The notes under the pieces are model-generated. The model was not told the origin of the DNA and did not search any database. It saw only the letters and a program-made list of their open reading frames with translations. Positions 7,634 through 16,118 of a stretch of DNA of 42,779 bases are shown here, piece after piece. Source of the DNA: an uncultured Bacteroidales bacterium (lineage in GTDB: Bacteria > Bacteroidota > Bacteroidia > Bacteroidales > WCHB1-69); assembly GCA_905233625.1 (NCBI GenBank), contig CAJOFJ010000016.1:1-42779 (forward strand), read 5' to 3'. The translations under genes were made by a program, and so were the position numbers. The first letter of the stretch is position 1, and each line of letters begins with the position of its first letter.

Positions 7634-9166
7634 ATGAGAAAAAGACTGCTCATCCCCTTGCTGTTTCTGATCAGCTGTATCGCTATCTTGTTGGTAGTGA
7701 CTATTTTTCAGCTGTATAAGGAAGCGGAAAAAGTGCAGCGCAGCATCTTTGTGAACGAAGTGCTCATCGCTGGTGAAGCTGTAGTGGATAAAATTGATGC
7801 CACTTTGAAAAACGACACGATAGCCTTGTCTTCCATTCACCAACTGAGTCCCGACTCGATACCTGTTTCCACTGTTTATAAGAAATTCACCAACAAATTC
7901 CTTCTTGACACCGCTACCCAGCGACCTGTCGGTATTATTAAAACCACCTTTGATTTCAACAAGGACAATACAATCTATGCGATTGTGGATACCCTTTATT
8001 TTGACACGAATTACCTGGTATCCATCCAACAGTTTGACGATTTATGGAGCAGCGGTAATATGCAGGAAGCGGGACAATTAAAGATGAGCAAACAGGAAGC
8101 ACAGCTGATGGAAATGGACAGTAACGATGTGATGTTACTGAATCGCGACTTTTTGTATCGCATCATTAAAGAAGCTTTGGCAGAAGAAAACATTATCAGT
8201 TCTTTCGATTTCGCCCTGTACAACGCCTATACTACCAAATTTGTGGTAAGTCCTATGATTGTTGGAAAAGAGAGAATTCTGAAAAGTGAGTATCTGTTCA
8301 AGTTGAAAAGCAACGACAAATTTATTGCTCCGCATTATCTCATTCTGTTTTTCCCTTCAGAAAGAAGTATTTTCTTCCAGAGAATGAGTACTATCGTCAT
8401 TCTGATTATCTGCTTTATTATTCTGATAGTGTTGATTTGTGGAGCCACATTGACCGCTTTGTACCGGCAGAAACGGGCTGCGGATGTGAAAAATGACTTC
8501 ATCAACAATATGACCCATGAGTTCAAGACTCCGATATCCACGATTTCGCTGGCTTGCGAAGCGATAGGGGATCAGAGCATGAATGATCCTGCCGCCAAAA
8601 TGGCATACGTTTCCATTATCAAAGATGAAAATGTTCGTCTACAAAAGATGGTGGAGAATATCTTATTGACTGCCCAATTGAATAAGGGTCAACTGCGCAT
8701 GAATGTCGAGCTGGTGGATGTGCGTGCGCTCATCGAGAAAATATTGAACAGCCTTTCTTTGCAGGTCATCAGCAGAGGAGGAAAAATGACCACCAAACTG
8801 AATGCAGAAGAGCATTGTATCTTTGCCGATCCTGTTCATATAGAAAATATTATTGTGAATTTATTGGAGAATGCCTTGAAATATTCTACTAACAGGCCTT
8901 TCATTGAAATCAGAACATATAATGAAGGGAAAAATCTGGTAATTGAGGTGGAAGATCACGGTATCGGCATTGCCAAAAAGGAAACCAAGCGGATTTTCAA
9001 CGAATTTTACCGAGTATCGCAAGGTAACCGCCATGATACAAAAGGTTTTGGTTTGGGGTTGGGATATGTTAAAAAAATTGTATCTTTGCACCATGGAACT
9101 GTGTCGGTGAAAAGCGAGTTGGGGAAGGGAAGCACTTTTATTGTATCTTTGCCAATTAAAATGTAA
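7634..9166 (+). CDS. rprX: Sensor histidine kinase, RprX-like
   Basis: The 510-residue protein has a first membrane segment (residues 5-27), an extracytoplasmic sensing region to about 250, and a second membrane segment (about 252-277). The HisKA dimerisation domain follows, with phospho-acceptor H295 in MTHEFKTPIS. The HATPase_c domain has its N box (NLLENALKYS), G1 box (VEDHGIGI), F box (FNEFYRV) and G2 box (GFGLGLGYV). It should autophosphorylate H295 in response to an envelope signal and pass the phosphate to the regulator encoded 4 bases downstream. Size, layout and partner match the RprXY pair first described in Bacteroides fragilis; the symbol rests on that resemblance, not on a search. 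The natural signal is not deducible here. Confidence 0.9.
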   Translation: MRKRLLIPLLFLISCIAILLVVTIFQLYKEAEKVQRSIFVNEVLIAGEAVVDKIDATLKNDTIALSSIHQLSPDSIPVSTVYKKFTNKFLLDTATQRPVGIIKTTFDFNKDNTIYAIVDTLYFDTNYLVSIQQFDDLWSSGNMQEAGQLKMSKQEAQLMEMDSNDVMLLNRDFLYRIIKEALAEENIISSFDFALYNAYTTKFVVSPMIVGKERILKSEYLFKLKSNDKFIAPHYLILFFPSERSIFFQRMSTIVILIICFIILIVLICGATLTALYRQKRAADVKNDFINNMTHEFKTPISTISLACEAIGDQSMNDPAAKMAYVSIIKDENVRLQKMVENILLTAQLNKGQLRMNVELVDVRALIEKILNSLSLQVISRGGKMTTKLNAEEHCIFADPVHIENIIVNLLENALKYSTNRPFIEIRTYNEGKNLVIEVEDHGIGIAKKETKRIFNEFYRVSQGNRHDTKGFGLGLGYVKKIVSLHHGTVSVKSELGKGSTFIVSLPIKM

Positions 9167-9170
9167 GACT

Positions 9171-9857
9171 ATGGATAAGCCCATCAGAATTTTGTTAGCC
9201 GAAGACGATGTCAACCTCGGCAAGGTCCTGACCACCTATCTGGAGGTCAAGGGATACACGGTAGGACACGCCAGCAACGGCGAAATGGCCTATGATATGT
9301 TTTGTTCCGACGACTACAGTATTTGTATCGTGGACGTGATGATGCCCCTGAAGGATGGCTTCACGTTGGCCAAGGAAATTCGGAAAATGGACAAGAAAAT
9401 TCCCATTATCTTCCTGACAGCCAAGAATCAGCAGGAGGATATTATCGAGGGTTTGTCCATCGGCGACGACTATGTGACCAAGCCTTTCACCATGGAAGTG
9501 TTGTTGGCACGTGTACAGGCATTGCTGCGCCGTACGGTGGAGGCCAACCAGGAGGAAGAACCTACCATTGTCAATCTTGGCAGCATCACTTTCGACAAGA
9601 TGCGTCAGACTTTGAATATCCAAGGGGAGGAGAAAAAGCTGACTACACGTGAAACAGAACTGCTGATGATGCTCATCAACAAAAAGAACGAAGTGCTTGA
9701 AAGAGGTTTTGCCTTAAAGAAAATCTGGGGCGATGACAGTTATTACAACGCTCGAAGCATGGATGTCTATATCACCAAGCTCCGCAAGTATTTTGTGTCG
9801 GAGCCGCAAGTGCAAATCATCAATGTTCACGGTGTAGGATTCAAACTGGTGATGTAA
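9171..9857 (+). CDS. rprY: OmpR/PhoB-family response regulator, RprY-like
   Basis: The 228-residue regulator has a receiver domain with the acidic pair D12/D13, phospho-acceptor D55 (VDVMMP), T83 and K104, then an OmpR-type winged helix (about 135-228; LTTRETELLMMLI, SMDVYITKLRKYF, VHGVGFKL). It should bind DNA when phosphorylated by the kinase encoded just upstream. The start at 9171 lies 4 bases after the kinase stop and matches family N-termini; an in-frame ATG at 9141 would sit within the kinase gene. The pair forms a two-gene operon. The symbol is based on resemblance to B. fragilis RprY. Confidence 0.92.
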   Translation: MDKPIRILLAEDDVNLGKVLTTYLEVKGYTVGHASNGEMAYDMFCSDDYSICIVDVMMPLKDGFTLAKEIRKMDKKIPIIFLTAKNQQEDIIEGLSIGDDYVTKPFTMEVLLARVQALLRRTVEANQEEEPTIVNLGSITFDKMRQTLNIQGEEKKLTTRETELLMMLINKKNEVLERGFALKKIWGDDSYYNARSMDVYITKLRKYFVSEPQVQIINVHGVGFKLVM

Positions 9858-9929
9858 TTTGCCTTACTCGCCAGCATTGGCGGAATAATCAATATACCGA
9901 TATCGGAAATTTCTGACAGGTGAAGTACA

Positions 9930-10922
9930 CTATTTCACCCAGCCTTTGGCGCACAGTAATTGGGCAATCTGAATGGCATTGGTGGCCGCACCTTTGCGCA
10001 GATTGTCGGCAACTACCCATAAATTTAACGTATTTTCCTGAGACTCGTCGCGGCGGATGCGCCCTACGAAAACTTCATCCTTGTCCTTGGCAAAATAAGG
10101 CATGGGGTATTGGTTTTCCGCGGGATTGTCCAGCACTACCACACCTGGCATTTCCTCCAACAGCCGTACAATATCCTTTATGTCGTAATCTTGTTCAAAC
10201 TCAACATTCACCGCTTCGGAATGACCACCAGTGACGGGTACACGCACCACTGTGGCTGTGACACGAATACTGTCATCCCGAAGAATCTTACGCGTTTCTT
10301 TCACTAATTTCATCTCTTCGGTTGTGTAGCCATTGTCTTCAAATGTGCCGCCGTGAGGAAGCAGATTTAAATCTATACGATATGGATATGCCATTTCACA
10401 TTCCTGATCGGCACGCTCGGAAAACAACTGGTTGAGGGCTTTTACGCCAGTGCCACTTACAGACTGGTAGGTGGATATCACTAAACGCTTGATTTTGTAT
10501 ACTTTATGCAAGGGTGCCAATGCCATTACCATTTGGATAGTGGAGCAATTGGGATTGGCGATGATATGGTCGTTGATGTTAATGACATCGCCATTGATTT
10601 CGGGCACCACCAAGGGTATGAGCTTTTCATATCTCCATGCCGAGGAATTGTCGATAACGTAGGTGCCTTGTTCTGCAAATTTCGGTGCATATTGCAACGA
10701 TGCTCCGCTACCGGCGGAAAAAATGGCAAGGGCGGGGCGCTGGGCAATGGCATCCTCTACACTCACTACCGGAACTTCGCGGCCAGCGAATTTGACGGTC
10801 TTTCCAACCGAACGGGAAGAGGCTGCCGGTATCAGCTCACAATTACCAAAACCTCTTTCTTCCAATACTTGCAGCATGACACTGCCAACCAAACCTGTTG
10901 CTCCAACCAATGCGATTTTCAT
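9930..10922 (-). CDS. asd: Aspartate-semialdehyde dehydrogenase
   Basis: The 330-residue enzyme reduces aspartyl phosphate to aspartate semialdehyde with NADPH, feeding lysine/diaminopimelate, methionine and threonine synthesis. Seen in the sequence: the N-terminal nucleotide-binding motif GATGLVGSVML, the active-site cysteine in NPNCSTIQMV, the substrate-binding segment LLPHGG and the histidine-bearing RVPVTGGHSEAV. The length is normal for the family. The start at 10922 puts MKIALVGATG at the N-terminus, as in homologues; the ATG at 10955 would add 11 residues with no family support. It is convergent with the response regulator gene and divergent from the lamin-tail protein. Confidence 0.95.
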   Translation of the reverse strand: MKIALVGATGLVGSVMLQVLEERGFGNCELIPAASSRSVGKTVKFAGREVPVVSVEDAIAQRPALAIFSAGSGASLQYAPKFAEQGTYVIDNSSAWRYEKLIPLVVPEINGDVININDHIIANPNCSTIQMVMALAPLHKVYKIKRLVISTYQSVSGTGVKALNQLFSERADQECEMAYPYRIDLNLLPHGGTFEDNGYTTEEMKLVKETRKILRDDSIRVTATVVRVPVTGGHSEAVNVEFEQDYDIKDIVRLLEEMPGVVVLDNPAENQYPMPYFAKDKDEVFVGRIRRDESQENTLNLWVVADNLRKGAATNAIQIAQLLCAKGWVK

Positions 10923-10971
10923 ATTTATTACAATTTTATAAAAAGTTATTAACAATCATGTTTTTATGTTG

Positions 10972-10979
10972 CAAAAATA
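10972..10979 (-). promoter_or_regulatory. -7 element of asd
   Basis: TATTTTTG on the minus strand, 49 bases in front of the asd ATG. It abuts the oppositely facing -7 element at 10981-10988, so the two promoters face each other across one base. Confidence 0.65.
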
Positions 10980-10980
10980 C

Positions 10981-10988
10981 TACTTTTG
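10981..10988 (+). promoter_or_regulatory. -7 element of the lamin-tail protein gene
   Basis: TACTTTTG lies 43 bases upstream of the ATG at 11032. It is back-to-back with the asd -7 element, so RNA polymerase could hardly occupy both at once. Confidence 0.6.
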
Positions 10989-11031
10989 TGGACTTGAAAA
11001 ACTATTCATTGAAAAAAATAATAAATAGACG

Positions 11032-13629
11032 ATGAAAAAGATAGTTATATTACTGATATTTAATATTTTATGTTCTGATTTTTTGTATTCGCAAATTAGC
11101 GACAATTTTTCATCGAGCTACTTTGGTCCCCATACTATTTGGCAGGGAGATACTACAAATTTCATTCTCAATAGCAATGGACAATTACAACTGGACGCTT
11201 CTCAGGCTGGAATTTCCACATTAAGTGTTGCTTTGGATAGTATGGAGATATGGAATCAGGATATGGAGTGGGACTTTACGATTCAGCTTTCGTTTTCACC
11301 TTCGGTCAACAATTTCGCCCGTTTTTATCTTTTAGCGGATACGGTGGATTTGAAAACAGAAAGTTTGACAGGTTTTTATTTGCAGTTTGGCGAAAATCTC
11401 AGTCAGGATGCGATAGAGTTGTTTTATACGGATGGAAGTCAGACAATTTCGGTGTTGCGAGGTCCCGATGCCATGGTTGCCAGCAGTTTTGAGTTGAGTG
11501 TAAAGGTAATAAAAACAGCAGAAGATTTGTGGCAGTTGTGGGTTGATGAACGGAATATCGGCTGGTATCAGCCAATGGCGGAAGCGTTTTTTTCCGACCA
11601 TTGTCAGGCAAAAGCGTCAGGAATATATTGCAAATACACAGTGGCCAATGTCAATAAATTCTTTTTTGACAATATCTATATTGGTCCACAGCAAATAGAT
11701 AATATTCCGCCCGAAGTGATTTTCTGTCGTGGACATGACAATTTTCGGTCGGTAACCGTTGTTTATTCGGAAATAATGTCTGAAAGTGGCCTCTCCGCTG
11801 CGCATTATCGGATAGAAGAAAACGGGGTGAACCCGATAAGTTGTGAATATGTTTTTCCTGATTATAATCAGATAATGCTGTTTTTTGCTGAAGATTTGGG
11901 AGAAGATGTGACCTATCATCTCCGTATTAGCGGAGTGCAAGACCTTGCCAATAATGTGATAAATGATACAGTTGTGCCATTTTATTGCCATAAAATAAAA
12001 AGAAATGATGTGCTGATTGATGAGATTATGGCGGATCCTACGCCTGTGATTGGTTTGCCACCGGTGGAATATGTAGAATTGTATAACAGGACGGAGGGAG
12101 AGTTGCTTTTGAAAGGCTGGAAATTGCAGTTGGGCAGAACACAGAAAAATCTGCCCGATATGCTGTTGTCGAGCCATGGTTTTGCGGTCATTGCCGCTGC
12201 GGCGGGCGCGGACTTGCTACAAATTTATTGTGATACCGTATATATCCTTTCTTCGCTAAGTATTACCGATGGAGGTCAGGAATTGACATTATATAATAAT
12301 TATGATGAGGTGATTCATCTCGTGAAATTCAGCAGCAGCTGGCATAGACAGACTATCAAGAAAGACGGTGGCTGGTCGCTGGAAATGATAGACCCTGGCA
12401 ATCCTTGTGCAGGTGAGGAAAATTGGGACTCGTCATGTGATGCCAATGGAGGAACACCGGGCTTGGCCAATTCTGTTGCAATGCAAAACCCTGATATAGT
12501 GCCCCCCGTCATTATCGCCACCACCGTGATGGACAGCAACATTTTACGGGTTCGGTTTTCTGAAACCGTAATAATGGATCCGCAACAGGTAGGCTTTACC
12601 ATTGACCATGAAATTGGTGTTACTTCCGTAGTGCCTGTGTTACCTTATCAAAATGCCGTGGATTTGCATTTTGACAAAGCCATGCAGACGGGAATCATTT
12701 ATCAATTGACCATGGGAACAGGGTTTTGTGACTGTGCAGGGGTGGTGGCAGGAGAGGGACAGTCTATCCTATTTGGTTTGGATCAAAAACCGAATTATAA
12801 AGACTTGATTATTAATGAAATACTTTCAAACCCGCCAGGCGGTGAGGAAGCGGATTACGTGGAGATTTACAATCGTTCTGCGAATATTATCGATTTAAAA
12901 AACGTTAAAATAGGGAGTGGCGGTGATGCTTTGCCAGATAAGACAGCTGTTGCGGTTAGCGAGGGTTATCAGCTTTTTCCGGCGCAGATGGTGGCTTTGT
13001 GTAAGAATCGCAAGTTGACAGAAGCTCATTTCCTGCCCCTTTATCCTGAAAAGCTGTTGCAATGTGACTCATTACCCGCTTATGCCAATGCCGAAGGGGT
13101 GGTGTATCTTACCGACCTCTCTTTGCGCACTCTTGACCGACTGCACTACAGCGATGACATGCACTATACCATGCTTTCCTCCACCGATGGGGTAGCCTTG
13201 GAAAGGGTTCATTATGAAGGAGAAACGCAAGACAACAACAATTGGAAGTCGGCGGCAGCCAATGTTAATTTTGGTACTCCGGGCTATGTGAATTCGCAGT
13301 ATTCGGAATTATTGTCCACTGAGGATGTGCTGCATGTTGAACCGGAGATTTTCTCTCCCGACAATGACGGAATAGAGGATTTTGCGGAAATTTATTGTCG
13401 GTTCAGTGACTTGGAAAACCGAGTGACGGTGGTCGTATATGATCGAGGTGGTGTACTGGTCAAGAAATTGGTTAACAATGCATTATGTGGCAATGAAGTT
13501 CGATATTTGTGGGATGGTACCGATGAAAACGGTCGCAAAATGCCCCCCGCCCTGTACGTCGTGAGTCTCAGTTATTGGAATTTGTCAGGGAAAAAACGGG
13601 GCAAACAGGCAGTCGTGGGCCTACGGTAA
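11032..13629 (+). CDS. Exported lamin-tail-domain protein with type IX secretion-type C-terminus
   Basis: The 865-residue protein has a signal peptide (about 1-20, ending DFLYSQ) and an N-terminal jelly-roll-like region (about 21-220). Two SbsA-like Ig domains start near 226 (NIPPEVIF) and 491 (IVPPVIIAT). Two lamin-tail domains start near 326 (VLIDEIMADPTP, YVELYNRT) and 591 (LIINEILSNPPG, YVEIYNRS), so Ig-LTD is repeated twice in tandem. The last 90 residues (FSPDNDGIEDF, WDGTDENGRKMPPALYVV) resemble the FlgD-like/gliding-motility C-terminal domain used as a type B sorting signal by the type IX secretion system. It is therefore probably secreted or surface-attached, but no catalytic motif was seen and its role is unknown. 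Confidence 0.85.
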   Translation: MKKIVILLIFNILCSDFLYSQISDNFSSSYFGPHTIWQGDTTNFILNSNGQLQLDASQAGISTLSVALDSMEIWNQDMEWDFTIQLSFSPSVNNFARFYLLADTVDLKTESLTGFYLQFGENLSQDAIELFYTDGSQTISVLRGPDAMVASSFELSVKVIKTAEDLWQLWVDERNIGWYQPMAEAFFSDHCQAKASGIYCKYTVANVNKFFFDNIYIGPQQIDNIPPEVIFCRGHDNFRSVTVVYSEIMSESGLSAAHYRIEENGVNPISCEYVFPDYNQIMLFFAEDLGEDVTYHLRISGVQDLANNVINDTVVPFYCHKIKRNDVLIDEIMADPTPVIGLPPVEYVELYNRTEGELLLKGWKLQLGRTQKNLPDMLLSSHGFAVIAAAAGADLLQIYCDTVYILSSLSITDGGQELTLYNNYDEVIHLVKFSSSWHRQTIKKDGGWSLEMIDPGNPCAGEENWDSSCDANGGTPGLANSVAMQNPDIVPPVIIATTVMDSNILRVRFSETVIMDPQQVGFTIDHEIGVTSVVPVLPYQNAVDLHFDKAMQTGIIYQLTMGTGFCDCAGVVAGEGQSILFGLDQKPNYKDLIINEILSNPPGGEEADYVEIYNRSANIIDLKNVKIGSGGDALPDKTAVAVSEGYQLFPAQMVALCKNRKLTEAHFLPLYPEKLLQCDSLPAYANAEGVVYLTDLSLRTLDRLHYSDDMHYTMLSSTDGVALERVHYEGETQDNNNWKSAAANVNFGTPGYVNSQYSELLSTEDVLHVEPEIFSPDNDGIEDFAEIYCRFSDLENRVTVVVYDRGGVLVKKLVNNALCGNEVRYLWDGTDENGRKMPPALYVVSLSYWNLSGKKRGKQAVVGLR

Positions 13630-13633
13630 GCTA

Positions 13634-13746
13634 CGTGAAGACCTTAAGGCGTGGAGACGCTCACTTCGTTTGCTCGAGGAGACGGAATTTCTTATCGTCT
13701 TGACGAATGCACGAAGTGCATGTCTTAACGCCTCCACGTCTCCACG
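13634..13746 (-). repeat. Period-8 inverted array, CGTTAAGA family, copy 2
   Basis: The left arm has CGTGAAGA, CCTTAAGG, CGTGGAGA in phase (13634-13657). The right arm has TCTTAACG, CCTCCACG, TCTCCACG (13723-13746), the reverse complement of the same units. It shares a 19-base identity (reverse complement of 13724-13742) with 1842-1860 of copy 1, and a related central segment (CACTTCG...GCTCG then GACGG), in opposite orientation. A small hairpin ATGCAC-GAA-GTGCAT lies inside (13707-13722). It begins 5 bases after the stop of the lamin-tail gene. Confidence 0.75.
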
Positions 13747-13760
13747 AAAAAAAATAACAT

Positions 13761-13793
13761 TTTGCATTTCAAAAAAATTTTTTTGTATTTTTG
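13761..13793 (+). promoter_or_regulatory. Promoter of pyrBI
   Basis: TTTG (13761-13764), a 21-base spacer and TATTTTTG (13786-13793), about 70 bases upstream of the pyrB GTG. No pyrimidine-responsive attenuator or leader peptide was recognised in the leader. Confidence 0.7.
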
Positions 13794-13846
13794 CACAAAT
13801 ATTCCCTACATGAAAATTCATAATTCAAATAATAACCTAATTAATC

Positions 13847-13854
13847 AAAGGAGG
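13847..13854 (+). promoter_or_regulatory. Strong Shine-Dalgarno of pyrB
   Basis: AAAGGAGG sits 8 bases before the GTG at 13863. It decides the start, because the codon is GTG and there is no nearby ATG in frame. Such a perfect Shine-Dalgarno is exceptional in this window; only hpf has another. Confidence 0.85.
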
Positions 13855-13862
13855 ACCTTATA

Positions 13863-14786
13863 GTGTTAAAAAACAGATGCCTTATAGACCCTTCGGATTT
13901 CACGCGCGAAGAATTTCGCGAAATATTTGATTTGGCTCATCAAATTGTGGCAGATCCGGAAAAGTTCAGTAAGAGTTGTGAAGGTAAAATCTTGGCAACT
14001 CTTTTTTATGAACCGAGCACGCGTACACGATTCAGCTTTGAGGCGGCCATGCTGCGTTTGGGCGGAAAAGTAATAGGTTTTTCCGAGCCTAACTCCAGTT
14101 CCACCGCCAAAGGCGAGAGCATCGCTGACACCATCCGCACCATTGAATGCTATGCTGACATCGCTGCCATGAGACATCCCAAAGAAGGTGCTCCCCGCGT
14201 AGCCAGCCACTACATTCACATGCCCCTTATCAATGCCGGCGATGGCGGTCACCAACATCCAACCCAGACGCTGACTGATATTCTGACCATTGAGCGTTTG
14301 AGAGGCAATGTGGAGAACAAGACTTACGGTTTCTGTGGCGACCTCAAGTTCGGCCGTACTGTGCATTCTCTCATCAAATTCCTCAGCAATTACGAAGGGG
14401 TAAAATTCATTCTGATTTCACCCGAAGAATTGAGAGTGCCGGAATACATCCGCGAGGAAATCATCAAGAAAAAAGGCATACCGTTCCAGGAAGTGCAGGA
14501 AATGGAACCATACATGGGCCAGCTCGACTTCTTGTACATGACCCGTGTGCAGCGTGAGCGTTTCTTCAACGAAGAAGACTACATCCGCCTGAAAGACCGC
14601 TTTATCCTGGATATGGAGAAGATGTCGTATGCCCGCCCCGATACTTACGTGCTTCATCCCCTCCCGCGTGTGAACGAAATCAGTGTGGAAGTGGACGCTG
14701 ACCCGCGCGCGCAGTATTTTGCCCAGGCCAAAAACGGCATGTATGTCCGTATGGCATTGATACTGAAATTATTAGGAATCTATTAA
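13863..14786 (+). CDS. pyrB: Aspartate carbamoyltransferase catalytic subunit
   Basis: The 307-residue enzyme joins carbamoyl phosphate and aspartate, the committed step of pyrimidine synthesis. Seen: the carbamoyl-phosphate site [12 protein letters not shown], the 80s-loop-like [17 protein letters not shown], the aspartate-loop MTRVQRERF and HPLPRVNEI. The length matches the catalytic chain of pyrBI-type enzymes. The start is GTG at 13863, fixed by AAAGGAGG 8 bases upstream. It is followed 11 bases later by pyrI, so the product should assemble with the regulatory chain into the allosteric holoenzyme. Confidence 0.97.
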   Translation: MLKNRCLIDPSDFTREEFREIFDLAHQIVADPEKFSKSCEGKILATLFYEPSTRTRFSFEAAMLRLGGKVIGFSEPNSSSTAKGESIADTIRTIECYADIAAMRHPKEGAPRVASHYIHMPLINAGDGGHQHPTQTLTDILTIERLRGNVENKTYGFCGDLKFGRTVHSLIKFLSNYEGVKFILISPEELRVPEYIREEIIKKKGIPFQEVQEMEPYMGQLDFLYMTRVQRERFFNEEDYIRLKDRFILDMEKMSYARPDTYVLHPLPRVNEISVEVDADPRAQYFAQAKNGMYVRMALILKLLGIY

Positions 14787-14797
14787 AATCGAAAGTC

Positions 14798-15232
14798 ATG
14801 TTAGAAATCACCAGTATAGACAAAGGTATTGTCATCGACCATATCAAAGCAGGTTTCGGGTTTAAGGTGTATAATTATCTGAACCTTGACAAGGCCGAAT
14901 ATAATGTTGCTCTCATCACCAACGCCTATAGCGAGAAAATGGGCAAAAAGGATATCATCAAAATCAATAATGTGATAGATATTGACTATACTTTTTTGGG
15001 TTTGATCGACCCGAATATCACAGTGAATATCATCAATGACGGAAAGACGGTGAAGAAGGTAAAACTGGAGGTTCCCCAGGTGGTTCGGAATATTATCAAG
15101 TGCAAAAATCCGCGCTGTGTTACCTCTGTTGAGCATTATTTTGACCATGTTTTCCATTTGGTAGACAAGGAAAAGAGATCTTACCGTTGCGAATATTGCG
15201 ACGACATTGTTATCCCATACCCTGCAAAATAA
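14798..15232 (+). CDS. pyrI: Aspartate carbamoyltransferase regulatory subunit
   Basis: The 144-residue regulatory chain binds nucleotide effectors with its N-terminal domain and contacts the catalytic trimer through a C-terminal zinc domain. The four zinc cysteines are present as C102-x4-C107 and C131-x2-C134 (KCKNPRCVT and RCEYCDD). It lies 11 bases after pyrB, so the two are co-transcribed. The gene ends 118 bases before ftsQ, which has its own -7 element. Confidence 0.97.
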   Translation: MLEITSIDKGIVIDHIKAGFGFKVYNYLNLDKAEYNVALITNAYSEKMGKKDIIKINNVIDIDYTFLGLIDPNITVNIINDGKTVKKVKLEVPQVVRNIIKCKNPRCVTSVEHYFDHVFHLVDKEKRSYRCEYCDDIVIPYPAK

Positions 15233-15313
15233 GAATGTTCGCGGAATTTGCCTATTAACATTTGCCTGTTTATTATATCTTTATTCTTTTAAAAATGGCG
15301 CACAATAATGTTA

Positions 15314-15321
15314 TATTTTTG
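15314..15321 (+). promoter_or_regulatory. -7 element of the ftsQAZ cluster
   Basis: TATTTTTG, 29 bases upstream of the ftsQ ATG. No clear TTTG box at the expected distance. Confidence 0.6.
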
Positions 15322-15350
15322 TACGCTATCGAAAAGAGTAAAAAGATATA

Positions 15351-16112
15351 ATGAGATTATTCCGATTTGTTTCAGCCGTTATCCTATGCCTTGCCGTGTT
15401 GGCAGGCATAGTTTTTGCTGCTGTGAACATGCCCAAGCGTCCTTGTTCCGGCTATGACTTGCTGGTGAACTATGACGGGGAATATCCAGCAGTGAGTGAT
15501 GCCGATATCCGGCAGATGATAGAGGACAAGCAGATTAAAACTGTGGGTGTGCCCTTGAAAGACATCGATTTGGAGGAGATTGCCCAGCAGCTCCAAGAGA
15601 ATCCATATATCAAAAAAGTGAATGAAGTGCGCTTTTCCAGCACTAAATTGAGAATTGTGGTCACTCTGAAAAATATTCTTTTGCATGTGTATACCCAGAA
15701 TGGAAACCAGTTTTTTGTGGATGACGAGGGTTATATGCTGCCTTTCTCTATGGTGGTGCAGGAAAATGTGCCTATTGCCAACGGAAAAATTACGGATGCA
15801 TTTGTCGAGGGAAAAAATGTCAATAATAGCAATACCAACCTTCATCGTGTATACCGGATCGCTGCCTATATGAACAGTAATGATTTTTATCGCGCCCAGT
15901 TCCGCCAGTTGTATGTGACTACCACCAATGAGGTGATTCTGGTGCCGACGGTCGGTCGCCATAAAATCCTGTTTGGAACGGACGAAAATATGGAAGAAAA
16001 GCTGTTTAACCTGCAACAAACCTATCAGCAAGGATTGGCATACATGGGCATGGACCAATACGCCTCTCTGGATTTACGTTACAAAAACCGCGTGATTGCG
16101 AAGAAAAGATAA
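15351..16112 (+). CDS. ftsQ: Cell division protein FtsQ
   Basis: The 253-residue protein has a short cytoplasmic tail, one membrane segment (about 5-24) and a periplasmic region. That region begins with a POTRA-like part (about 36-110, VSDADIRQMIEDKQI, LQENPYIKKVNEVRFSSTKLRI) followed by the beta domain. FtsQ links early and late divisome components at the septum. Identification rests on this architecture and on position: ftsA starts 6 bases after its stop and ftsZ follows. Sequence conservation of FtsQ is generally low, so context carries much of the weight. Confidence 0.88.
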   Translation: MRLFRFVSAVILCLAVLAGIVFAAVNMPKRPCSGYDLLVNYDGEYPAVSDADIRQMIEDKQIKTVGVPLKDIDLEEIAQQLQENPYIKKVNEVRFSSTKLRIVVTLKNILLHVYTQNGNQFFVDDEGYMLPFSMVVQENVPIANGKITDAFVEGKNVNNSNTNLHRVYRIAAYMNSNDFYRAQFRQLYVTTTNEVILVPTVGRHKILFGTDENMEEKLFNLQQTYQQGLAYMGMDQYASLDLRYKNRVIAKKR

Positions 16113-16118
16113 TCAACC

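Noticed and set aside
7626-7637. Mini-ORF ATG-AAA-AAA-TGA overlapping the kinase start
   Set aside because: A two-residue-plus-start frame in an A-rich leader is expected by chance, and no regulation is suggested.
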